The translations under genes were made by a program, and so were the position numbers. From the NCBI RefSeq assembly GCF_018873765.1, contig NC_057922.1, positions 9,747,563-9,811,562 of the forward strand: 64,000 nucleotides of DNA. The letters are read 5' to 3'. The DNA comes from Telopea speciosissima. Lineage: Eukaryota; Streptophyta; Magnoliopsida; Proteales; Proteaceae. This document shows positions 40,763 through 51,699 of this stretch, one piece after another (the first letter of the stretch is position 1; every line of letters starts with the position of its first letter). Below the pieces are notes generated by a model, which was given only the letters and a program-made list of their open reading frames with translations, did not search any database and was not told where the DNA came from.

Positions 40763-40908
40763 AATCCTCTCCAATTTCCTAAAAGTGTAGTGTGGTGCAG
40801 TTCAGGGATGAGAGCTCGACACGTGAAAGATGTTAAATTCAACGGTGCGAGCTCAAAAAAAAGAAAAAAGAAAAAAAACTGACTCAATCGAGCTTGGCAC
40901 CGTTTTGG
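40763..40908. mobile_element. Partial copy of the 37466 fold-back MITE
   Basis: The left half matches the element at 37466 (AATCCTCTCCAATTTCCTAA, then GTGTAGTGTGGTGCAGTTCAG). The right half is cut short after GAGCTTGGCACCG. Confidence 0.6.
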
Positions 40909-41529
40909 AATAATAAGAGCAAACCCATTTTGTAAATGGGCTAAACCCATTTCATAAATGAGTTAACATACAAATGAGTAAGACATTATTCCCATTCTAC
41001 CTACATAGGAAGATTAATTTCTTGACTTATAAAAGTCAAAACAGAATGCAACTTTTACCCAATTGTCATACTTTTGAAAGTGTTCAGAATAACAAACCAT
41101 GTAACAAAGCATATCCAAACTAATAACATTTGTAGAATCACAACAACAAATTAATGTAACTTATCACTGACTCTTAGCCTTACCGTTGCTTTATATGAGT
41201 TGTTAATCAAAATATAGCCCATGACCCAAGTATGGTTAAGTCCATAATTAGGCCCATTACTTTTTTTGTGTGTGGGTAGAATTAGGCCCATTACTTGATT
41301 CAATTTAAGCTCTAACCGTTGGGACACATATGGTTTCAACCTTAGCATATTTTCTCTTCAACCATAGTAACAAACTCAAAACTAGGAAAAGACTATCCAG
41401 TTGATCGACATTTATAGTAGTCTATGCATGATTTGACTCTTCATTGATAATACAAGAGTACTAATCATGTGTTAAAGTTCTAATCTCTCGGTAAGACTAA
41501 GATATTAAGAATTATAATAAAAATAATAA

Positions 41530-41694
41530 GGGCAAGAGATCTCTACTTGGTCGCATGGTTTCTACAAAAGCGTCTGGGCCAATGGGTGAGCACGACTAGG
41601 TGTATGTACCCAGGGGGCAGACCGGCAGAGGCATCATCTCATGGTGCCCTGTGAGAGGGCGTAGAAAACACCACCAAGTAGAGATCTTTTTCCC
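41530..41694. mobile_element. Mutator-like MITE with 9-bp TSD
   Basis: A 165-bp element flanked by a perfect 9-bp AAATAATAA duplication (41521-41529 and 41695-41703). Its inverted ends share AGATCTCTACTTGGT exactly. The length, the GGG ends and the internal GCGTCTGGGC motif match the element at 12599, so the two belong to one family or to sister families. Confidence 0.8.
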
Positions 41695-43589
41695 AAATAA
41701 TAATTAGATAATGAGAGAAAAATTTATCTTTAGACCTGCATCACATTAATGAAAAGAGAGAGTGGGCTGTGTTTTGCCAATTGCCACCGGTTGCTCTTAA
41801 GATACTAGTTGATATCTTTGGGTCCAAACTGGATTCTTGCAAATTGTATTCAACAGCCCAAGTAGGCCATACCATAGTTAATACAAAAACCGATTCAGAA
41901 CAAGACCGAGACAATAAAAAATACGTTAAATAGTTCAAAAACTGCAAAAAAAACGAAAACAGATGGTGCGGGTTTTAGACGTTTAAATTTGAACAATATG
42001 CCACAAATAATGGGGCAATATATGCATAAAAGTTTATAAATTGCTAACATCTAAGAAGAGATTAACAATCTGCATCCAGAATTACAGAAAATAAAGGTTG
42101 CAACATAGGGCTGATTTGGTATGATTTCGATTTTAATTTCAGATTTTCATGAAACAATCAACAAATAGTTTTTTGGTAAAAATATTGAAACTATTTTGAT
42201 TTAATTGATCTGAAATATTTCAAAAAATAAGAAATCCATTTGATAGTTCAATTTTTAAGGATAAATTCTCAATATTTCTTTGGGAGATGGTGATGACGGT
42301 GGTGAAGTAGAGTGATTTTGCTTTCATTCATTTTGCCATCCTTTGTGTATGTGCGCAAGCACCACGCTGCCAGCATGGTTCTTTTCCAAAGAAAAGCTTC
42401 CAAGTCTATTTCCACTCCACTCTGCCCTGCCCCTCTTGCATGCAAAAGATCCACCCGGTGTGATTGAACCCCGCACTGGTGCAGGGTCCACGCTGCCGGG
42501 CAGAGTACTGTGTTGAAATTCTTTGCCCATGTGTTTTGCATATTCGATTTTAACTTTTTAAGGGATGACTTCAAGTTCTACTGGGTCAACTAAAAGGATT
42601 TTTTTTCCTTCTTTCAATTATAATAAGCTACCATAAAACCTTGAATCGATGGATAAAACAAAAATTGCTTCAATCTGAACTCTAAAAGAACTAGAATTTG
42701 TCAACATTGATGATCAAAGATTTGAAATTGAAGGTGTATTCTTGGTTTAGTTGAACCCACATGATTAGATTTTGTTAATTAGTTGTTTTAAACTTTAATT
42801 TGGAAAATTTATTAATAATATGGATGAGGCTTTAGTGGGCAATCCATTACAAGCTTGATGACAATGTGATCACTAATTTAAGTTTAATAAATCCATTAAA
42901 AAGTTATAAAAATTCATGTGACCACAAACCGAGTTAATAAAGGTTATTTTATTTTATCTCTTAATTGCTAGGAAGTTGCTCGTTATGTTAAGGTGGTTAA
43001 TTAAGGAGTTCTAAAGTGCATAAGCTGAGATGAGATATGGTTGTTGGGGGATTCAAATTGTTAGTCTAAAGTTTCAATTTTATGATCTTCAGTGCCATAT
43101 CAAATATCTAATCAAAGATAGAATTTAGTAAACAACATTAATGGTCACGTAGTACTTTTGGGCTCTTTATTGGGTGGAGAATTCCAATTGGTTTGCATTC
43201 TTCGTTTGGCTTTTCTTTTTTGGATTGGGTGAATCAATTAATCCTTCAACAAAAGTACTCTGATTCTAGAACGGTCAAGGTATGTGTTCTAGCTTCTTCT
43301 TCTTTTTTGTTTTTTTTTTTTTGCAGTTTCCTTGAACAATCCGAAGAGGAGAGACAATGACATATATGGTCAGCTTGACTAACAAGGTAGCTAGAAGCCC
43401 ACGTAAACTATATATCATTTGATGTTCTTTAAAGAACCCAGTAAGGAAAAACCAAGAATCAGTGGGGTCTGAATAGTTTGGTTTGGTAGTCACTCTACCA
43501 AGGAACCAATAAGAAGTTTTTTGTTTTTTTCTCTATTCCAGTCCATAACTTAGACCATCAAATCCAATTCTTGACTGATATGGTTGGAC

Positions 43590-44100
43590 TGTTGGAGCAT
43601 TATGGACTTTTGGTCAGCATAAAACCCTTAATCCTATTTATTAGTGTTAGATTGCAATAAGGGTTTTCAAATCCATTAAGAAAGAGAGATTGAACGGTCA
43701 TGATTATTGGAATTGAATAATCATGACTATTAAAATAGTCATGACCTTTCCAATGAATAGTTTTCAATGAATGGATTCCAATGAATAGTTTTCAATGAAT
43801 GGATTCCAATGAATGGATTGTAATGAATGAGTTTCTATTGAATGGGTTTCAATGAATGGGTGCCAATGGGTCTATATAAACCGCGACAATTCAGCTATTC
43901 AATACAATATTTTTTTTAGTTCTCTCTTTTTCATGCAACCAGAATCTCTTTAGAATTCTAAGTTAGTTCTTCAGTGCTTTGTTCAATCCTAAAGGTGAAT
44001 TTACTTCAACCGTATGGTGGGCAAATATCTCATTTAAAACAACGAGTACGCTTTCAAAGCAATTTATAATTTCCTTCTCCAAATGAAATCTTATCTAACA
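43590..44100 (+). mobile_element. LTR-like fossil (solo LTR candidate)
   Basis: A 511-bp segment that starts TGTTGGAGC and ends TCTAACA, the short inverted ends usual for Ty1/copia LTRs. It has a TATA-like TCTATATAAACC at about 43870, preceded by a short-period tandem repeat (43745-43860). I find no coding domains or second LTR beside it, so it reads as an old solo LTR or fragment. Family and age are tentative. Confidence 0.45.
43745..43860 (+). repeat. Minisatellite of AATGAATGGATT-like units
   Basis: About ten degenerate units of roughly 12 bp, including two near-identical 28-bp blocks containing CCAATGAATAGTTTTC, just upstream of the TATA-like box of the LTR-like segment. Confidence 0.8.
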
Positions 44101-45519
44101 ATTAGTGTGATGGATAGTGATGTATCAGTTGAAAATTCTATGGGGATTGTTCTTTAGTCCTTGCTTGACAACAATTGTATTTGGAAGGATTCAGGTTTAA
44201 GTCTTATGGATTCTTCAAATAGATTGCTTGACTACACCGAAAGGGTAGATAAGAATAGGAAGGTTAGTGTCCTTGGCATTGTTAGTTTGTTACTGTCACT
44301 CACAATAGCAAATTGATAAAGGATTGTGATTCATTGACAGAATCAAACTCACCTAACATTTCCAATAGAAGGTGTAGTATTACTTGGGTCCTCATTGAAA
44401 GTATGAAACAATTTTTTGATATCTTAGAAGTGTGCTCGCCGCCGGAAATAATTAATCCGCGAACATCAACTAATTTAGGGGGGGACCTTAGATGATTTCA
44501 TATACTATAGTTAGTCCTTGAGCTAGACAATTAAACATTATATTAGAGCCACTAGCTAGACCCAATATGCTAATGATGCATCTCATTCCCTTTTTTTTTT
44601 TTGAGCATCAGACTTTGAATGAAATGTATTCTTTTCAACCATTGAAAATGGAGATATTGCAATTGCTATATGGTCAAGAAAAAATGATTTCCAAGTCTGC
44701 ATTGATAGGATGTTATTGGATTTTTCTTTTAGGGAATGAATCTAGCACCATTAACTTGTACTGGGCATATGTGTATTCAAAAGCACTCCAGGGTATATGC
44801 TCAACAACAATTCATAAGATCAACTACAAGTCTAATTGAGAAAGGAAACTCATCACTTCAAAAGGAACCTATCTAATTAGGAAAAGAAAGGTATTCCTTT
44901 ACAAAAGCAAGTCATCCCCAACCCACTTAACATTCTCACTGTGGGTTAGATGCTCCCCATTCATAAGTCCAACTACAAGTCTAAAGTCAAGTCTAAATTC
45001 AAAAAGTGAAATCAAAATATTTGACTGCAAGCCAGAAAGTAACCTTTGAATTCCTAAGAAAGATCAATTTTTAGATTTTAAGGGAAGCAACTACACCATC
45101 TCAGTCCACTTGATTTTCTCATAAGGGACACTACAACTCTGCATTCAAAATCATGGTAACCTTAGGAGGAATGGTCGCAGTACTTACAAGTGTGCAAAGA
45201 TTATACAAAAATTATATTAACACGTCTTAGATATAGGGAAAATCTTATTATAACCAATGTTGGTTACAACAAGATTATAATCTTATTTTTTTCGTTCTTC
45301 GGTCTTATTCTCAAAAGTTATTTAATGTAGTATTTAATGCAGGGGTAAAACGAGTTTTCAAAAACTTGAAAATAATTTAATGCAGTATTTTAATGCAGAA
45401 TCTATGTGAAATGACAAATTTATTTTCGTGAAAAAAACTGCATTAAATGTTTTTGAGAATAAGATACGAGACAAAGATAACAAGAAAAATATATTATGTT
45501 TAACTTCCAATCTAGTGAA

Positions 45520-45605
45520 AGTGAAGTAAGAGAATTGATCCCATGACCTCTTGGGACCCCTACTACGCATTGGCTAGAGTACCCCACCAACTGCTTCACA
45601 TGGTG
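45520..45605 (-). repeat. tRNA-like SINE head remnant
   Basis: The minus strand reads GTGAAGCAGTTGGTGGGGTA, an A-box-like segment, followed about 40 bases later by GGGATCAATTCTC, a B-box-like segment. It does not fold as a good tRNA, so it is probably the promoter head of an old tRNA-derived SINE. Confidence 0.35.
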
Positions 45606-45967
45606 GGACTCGATCACTTTGTTCTATGGCTATGGAACAAATGGAATCATATTTCTGGGCTTTAGAGCCTCCACAAATGGAGTGCTTATGTTGTATATAT
45701 AGAAGCTAATGTGGCAGATACATGGAGCAAATTATGAGTGGATTAGCACTATTTCCTCTTTCTAATTCTCTTTCTGTTGATAAGTAGCAGCTCTTGAATT
45801 TAGTTTAAGAGAAAGATTTTGAAAAGGAAGAACTTTTTTTTAGTTCACAGTTGATGCATTCCACTATAAAGAAAAACTGATGCACTAGCAAGGTTTCTCT
45901 TCAAATTAGAATTTAGTTTTTCAAGCTCACCACTGGGAAATGTGAGTGAGAATAAGTTTCTCTACTT

Positions 45968-46404
45968 TAGGGGTCTCAAAGTTGGGACCAAATCGGGTAA
46001 ACCGGCCTGAACCAAACCGATATAGTCCTACCCAAAGTCTTATTGGGCTGATTTCGGTTTGGAGGTTGCAACTCCAAAACTGAACCGGAAACCGAAAGAA
46101 CCTGAATCCAAATTGAAATCGATTTAAAATAGGACCGAAACCAAAACCAAACCGATCTACCCCAATAAGAAACCGATAACAATCTAAAACCCATTTAAAA
46201 ACATATATATATTTTCTATAGTTTTATATAAATGTGTATGGGAAATTGAACCCAAACCTTGCCAAAACTAAAACCAACCCGATACAAGAAACTAAGTCGA
46301 AACTGAACTTTCCTTGTCGATTTGGTTTCGGTTTCACCAATTCTACACCGAAAGCGATTCAAACCAAACCAAAACCGGCCCGAACCGTCAGATTGACACC
46401 CCTA
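45968..46404. mobile_element. TIR element rich in AACCGAAACC
   Basis: Begins TAGGGGTCTCAAA and ends TTGACACCCCTA, so the ends are inverted. The interior is made of ACCGAAACC/AACCAAACC words. This terminal motif is seen on a common class of non-autonomous plant elements. A second copy lies at 48142. Confidence 0.55.
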
Positions 46405-47449
46405 CTGTATTTCCAACCTAATTAGTTTGTAGTGGTAGTAGGTGAAAGCAACAGCAACATGTGCTTCATGAGTTGAGTGTTTAGTAATTTATTTTATTTT
46501 TTTTAGTGCCTGATAAACGTACATTTAGTTAAAAGCATGGATTGCTGGAGATATTTTATTAGTGCCTGAAAAACATTTAACAATATTAGTGAACTTTATA
46601 GTTCCTGCATAGCAACCAATTGGTGGTCACTAGTTTGGGTGAGTCCATATCCTAGTCATCTTGTGGGACCATTTTTAGCCCAATTGGTCAAAAGTTAGTA
46701 GAAAATTACAAGTATATCACTAACTTTACTTGATGAACAAGGATTGTGGAAGTCTTGGTTGGACAGAGTTGCCCATTATATAGGTGAGAGAGAGAGAGAG
46801 AGAGAGAGGGAGAGGGTATATTCTCTATAACATGACCCCGTGCACACATGGCAACTAATAAATTTTAATTAAGAGCTCACCAAAGGAAATTAAAAATCTG
46901 ATTAGCACCATAATTGGTGTTATTTTAGCTTAATAGAAAATCACAAATTATGACCAATTAAATGTATTTTCAAAGTAACCCATTAACTGTCTTGTAATTT
47001 TCTATCTTAATTATAGATTTTTTGAGGGTTTGTCGCATGCTGTGATGCTGAGAGCTTAGAAGGTTACGAGTGTGAAAACGTGGGAATATTTGATTTTGAG
47101 GGTTGGCTCTTTCATACAAACGATGTGGACGGATGCAACTAGCCTTCGTTAGCCATTAATTATTTAACATAACATGAACAAAGAAACTGAAGGAAAACTA
47201 GAGAAAATGCTAACCTCATAGAAAGATTTTGATGTTTCATTTAAGGCTTAATCAAAATTTTATCGGCTTCAGGGGTTCTTTCCTATGCGGCCCACATAGA
47301 AAGGTATTAGTCCAAGTGTCTATCACTTGATAGATTAATTGGGTCAAACTTATGCGGATTGATATAGACCCCAAGATCCCTTGCTAATATATCAAAATTT
47401 GATTAGAATGGAGTTTGTCAAGTGACGAAATAGAGTTTTAAAATATCGG

Positions 47450-47970
47450 GACTATATATAAGAGGCTGCAGAGTGCCTATGGTATTGAGTATCTTGGGTA
47501 TTTTGTTGTTGGTGAAGCCTGATTTGGTCCAGAAAGTACGGTTGAGACCTTCGGAGGGCCGTTTCGGCCTTAAAACGACCTCGGAATGCCAAAAAATGAT
47601 GGGGCTCTAGGCTAAAGACATGGAGTTGTGTTGGGCTCGTTGAGATCTTCGAAATGAGTACTTTGAGCCATGTGTTATGTTTTGGTCCGGCTCTGTTTTT
47701 TTGGCATTTTTGGGCTAGGGGCACTTTTGTACTTTCTGGGGTTAGGGCTTCCCAATATAATGTTCTTATCTCTTTAAGATAGGGTTATGAGGGTGTGTAA
47801 CATTTCCAAAGAAAATAGTGAAACTTGTTCTACTGCTTGGCCGTGGATGTAGCTTCCATCTTGGAGGTGAACCACATAAATCTCTGGGTTGTGCGTTGTG
47901 TGCTCTCTCTCTCTATTTTCGTTTTATTCTGCAAATCGCCATTCTGGGCGTTGTTTTTCATAACACATTT
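47450..47970 (+). mobile_element. LTR-like fossil, probably Ty1/copia
   Basis: The 3' half carries phrases typical of the R-U5 part of plant copia LTRs: GTGGATGTAGCTTCCATC, then GGTGAACCACATAAATCTC and TTTCGTTTTATTC. A short TATATATAAG lies near 47454. No coding domain or second LTR is visible. The bounds are approximate and the copy looks old. Confidence 0.45.
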
Positions 47971-48141
47971 GTGGATATAAATGGAAATACATGCCAATGC
48001 ACAGAAGGGTGCTTGATTGAACTAAGCTTTGACAAGTTGGTAATCTAGACAAGGTTCTCTCTATAAAAATGCCACATCATCTATCCACATGACATAATGA
48101 GTGTGGGTGGGGTAGGAACCCCTTGAGCGGGTCACTCAAAG

Positions 48142-48495
48142 TAGGGGTTTCAAACCCTAAACCGAATCAGTCAAACCAAATAATCCTGGCCGAAACAAAC
48201 CAATAACGTATCGGGTTGGCTTCGATCTGGGTATTATGGAACCAATTGAAAACCGCACCGATATAAAAGCTATACCAATCAAAAACCATAAAAAAAAACA
48301 TGTTTTTTGCTATAATTATGCATTTATCTACATGGTAAACCGAATCCACTATCGAATCGATAACTGCCTGATAAACTCAAACAGGATCAAAACCAAACCT
48401 TCCCTTATCGGACCAGCTTCAATTTCACCTACTCTCAAACTAAATCCTGTTCAACCTAATTAAAACCAAATCGAACCGATCATTTGACACCCCTA
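48142..48495. mobile_element. TIR element rich in AACC, second copy
   Basis: Begins TAGGGGTTTCAAACC and ends TTTGACACCCCTA. Both outer sides contain TCAAAG a few bases away, possibly a decayed target duplication. Related to the element at 45968. Confidence 0.55.
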
Positions 48496-48499
48496 AGTC

Positions 48500-51270
48500 T
48501 CAAAGGCCTTTTTTATTAAAAAAAACATATATTACGTAGTTAGAAAGGATACAGTATTTACATGACAAGCATTTTTTGCCAAGTTTTTGGCAATAGTCAG
48601 ACAAAGGGTATCCTTACTAAACCTAAAATATACATCTTGGGTTATATCTAAGATATAAAGTAAGTATTTGAACAAGTTCCATGGCCATTGGCATTTGGTT
48701 GGAGATGGAAGAGATTGAGTGATCCACTTGTTATCACACCATACTTCTTTAATCTTCAACCCAATACAGGCAGCATGGTCTAATCCCTTACGGATCGCAA
48801 AAATGTAGTTGGCCAAATCTTCCGTGAATCGTATTTTTCCTGCATAAAAAAACTTAAAAGTGCCATCTACCAAAATAAGATAGGACCACTTGGCAACACT
48901 TAGCCCAGACAAACTGAATCCTGCACAAATTAAGACAGGAAAATCATACATAGGTAAGTTAAATGAGGAAATATGGAGAGAAATCGCTACATCTTGTGCC
49001 ATAACATCCTGGGAGGAAAAGGAGGGGGGGGGGAATAAGTTTTGATCCAAAATCCATTTGTGGATAACCTGTAGAACCCATAATGGGTCAGGCTTTCCCA
49101 AGCCAATTAACACCACTTTGTTTCTAATTGTCCAAATATAATAACAAGTTATAATAAAAATACTAAAAAACCAAGACACCAAATGTTTATCAGACCGGAA
49201 ATGAAGATAAAAAAACCGACAAAAGAGTTTGAAGTCATCAAATTTCAGTGAATCAGGCCTTAGGCCCAATGGTCCTGCTGCCCATATGTGTTTAACCCAA
49301 TCACAAAAAAGGAAAAGGTGCCATAGAGATTCAACACCATTTCTACAAAAAGCATAGGTAGAGTCAATCTGGATCCAATTCGATAAAGTGGCCTTTGTAG
49401 GGAGTCCTGCATTTAGCAAACTCCAAAAGAAAATCTTAAACTTAGGATGAATCTGAAGTTTCCAAAAGAATTTCCACCAAGCAATAAAATTAGCAGAAGT
49501 ATCTGTAGAAATGGACGTTAATTCCTTAGCAGCAATTTTTGTGGTGAATTTACCAGTCTTGGTTTTTAGACACCACCACTGATCCTCAGAAAAAGAAAAT
49601 TTGATGGGTTAGATATGAGATAAGATATGTGGAGGAATGTAATTTTTGATAAGATCACGATTCCAATCAGTACCAATTTTAAAATGACTAATTGACATTA
49701 GTTTATTATCATTGGTTAAAGGAACAGTGGCAAAATTAAGTAGAAAGATCACCTGAAAGAGAAGGAATCCATCTATCAAACCAGAATGAGGTATTGCTGC
49801 CATTACCAATCCTTTTAATTACCAATTTCGCTAAATCAGGAATAACCTGTGCTATACTGTTCTAGGTCCAAGAACCTTTCCTTGCTCTAGTACATGGGTC
49901 AAAAAAAGAGAGTTTAGGAAAGTACCTGGCTCTCACAATTGTAGCCCACAGAGTTGAAGGCTCAGTAATCAATCTCCAACCGAGTTTCAAAAGTAAAGCC
50001 TTATTATGATGTTTAGCCTTTCTAAACCCCAGATCCCCACATGTCTTAGGAAGACACATTTTGTCCCAAGAAATAAGGGAGGTTTTTCGCTTATTCCTGC
50101 CACTGTTATCTAGCCAGAAATTAAGGCAAAGGGAATCAATTTTCCGGCAGGTTTGAAGAGGAAACCTAAAGCAATTCATTAAGAAGGCTGGGGTAGACGC
50201 CAAGACAGATTTAATGAGAACACTTCGACCAGCAAAAGAAAGGAAATTGGTTTTCCAAGAAGCTAGCTTTCTCTGAATTCTCGATATCACCCCCTCCAAC
50301 TCCTTGACTCTGGATTTGCCATGAAAAGGATTAGTCCCCAAGTAAACAGAATCTTTTGACATTTCCTTAATACCAAGAAGAAAGGAGAGAGAAAGTCACA
50401 GGTCATTAGGAACATTTCTACTAAATGGATCCCACTTTTGGCTAGGTTAATCTCTTGTCCTGAAATATCAGAGAAAAGATCCAAAATAGCCTTGATAGTC
50501 AAAAGATCATCTTGGTTAGCCTGATAGAAAATGAAGATATCATTAGCAAAGAGAAGGTAGGAAATTTCAGGGGCAGTTCTAGAGATTTTAACCCCTTGAA
50601 ACATATTAAGGTCTCGGTAAGTAGAGAGCAGACGGGAAAGAACCTCCATAGCCAAGATGAAAAGATAAGGACTACGAGGGCATCCTTGACGTAGCCCTCT
50701 AGAAGCATGAAAAAAATCAAAAGGGCTACCATTCAATTTGATAGAGAAAGATGTTGATAAGATTAAAGCAGAAACTCAGTGAATCCATTTATCCCCAAAC
50801 CTTAAAAACTTAAAAATAAAAGAAACAAGGTCTCATTCTATTCTATCATAGGCCTTGGACATATCAATCTTAATGACAACAAATCCTCCCTTACCACGAG
50901 TGTGCTTAAAGAAATGGAAAATTTCTTAAGCAATGATAATATTATAAGTGATTTATCTGCCCGAAATAAAAGTAGCCTGAAAAGGGAATATGAAGGAATA
51001 AAGAGTAGATTTAAGTCTGGTAGCAATACGTTTAGAGAGGATCTTATAAGAAACATTGCAAAGACTAATAGATCTGAAATCTCCTACATGAGAAGCATTA
51101 TCAATTTTAGGAATTAGACAAATAAGAGTATGATTCATACCATTTGGGATATACCCAGAATGAAAGAAATCCAAAGCCAACTTTAATAGGTCCGGATGCA
51201 CCAATTCAAAGGCCATTTAGTCTAATGGGTTAATGAGAGAAGCAGATAAATAAACATTAGGAGCTCCCAT
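48500..51270 (-). mobile_element. Broken L1 LINE with reverse transcriptase and RNase H
   Basis: A 5'-truncated plant L1 on the minus strand. Order 5' to 3': reverse transcriptase start (CLIPKIDNASHVGDFRSIS, FQATFISGR; 51216-50953), RT core (ASRGLRQGCPRSPYLFILA, LLFANDIFIF; 50736-50287), RT thumb and connector (KLASWKTNFLSFAGRSVLIK; 50362-49862), zinc-binding region and RNase H (VESLWHLFLFCDWVKHIW, then VWCDNKWITQSLPS; 49419-48532), and an A-rich end near 48510-48525. The catalytic ADD is AND, and the frame is broken at least three times, so it is inactive. Its truncated 5' end lies about 430 bp upstream of the PAD4 start codon, head to head with the gene. Confidence 0.88.
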
Positions 51271-51699
51271 CGAAGACGCAAGCGCGTCTCTTAATGTTAC
51301 ATACTACTATTGACAATGACTGATGGTGAATGATTTCTTCAACCCTATAACCTCTCTCTCTCTCTCTCACCCTCTGAAAATCAAACAAAGGTACCCTTTT
51401 AACTAGTAACCAAAGCCTAACGCGGAGAATCTTCGTATATATACTATTCTTCACTCGGTAAATCAAAATTTGGACCTCAATAGTGAGAAACCATAGACCC
51501 TTTCACACCTTAATACAATAAACCATTACATAAAACTTGATAAAATAAAATAAATTAACATTGGAAGACCCAGAAAACGACAATTGATTTCAAGCTCTTT
51601 ATCAAGTAATGGTTCCCCTTCACCAACCATTTTAAATTCTCCAACTCAATTCAACCTTCCATTTTCTCAGCAGCAGCAGCAGCAGCAGAAGAAGAAGAG
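51270..51699 (+). promoter_or_regulatory. PAD4: PAD4 proximal promoter and 5' UTR
   Basis: About 430 bp between the L1 fragment and the PAD4 ATG. A W-box core TTGAC lies at 51310-51314, the motif bound by WRKY factors; (CT)n at 51352-51369 and (CAG)n at 51669-51687 sit in the likely leader. No clear TATA box was identified. Confidence 0.4.

Larger units (their letters stand above)
36072..41529. other. UVR8 upstream region and repeat-rich intergenic DNA
   Basis: The first few hundred bases upstream of the UVR8 start hold its 5' UTR and promoter. Beyond this, the stretch has no protein-coding signal I can recognise. It contains two members of a fold-back MITE family (37466 and 40763), a degenerate GATACGAATC-type repeat near 36490-36640 and a tRNA-like B-box remnant near 39930-39960 (reverse strand GGGATCGATTCTC). 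Confidence 0.5.

Noticed and set aside
42269-42574. 101-codon minus-strand frame
   Set aside because: No known domain; part of it reads in two frames equally well, as expected from non-coding repeat DNA.
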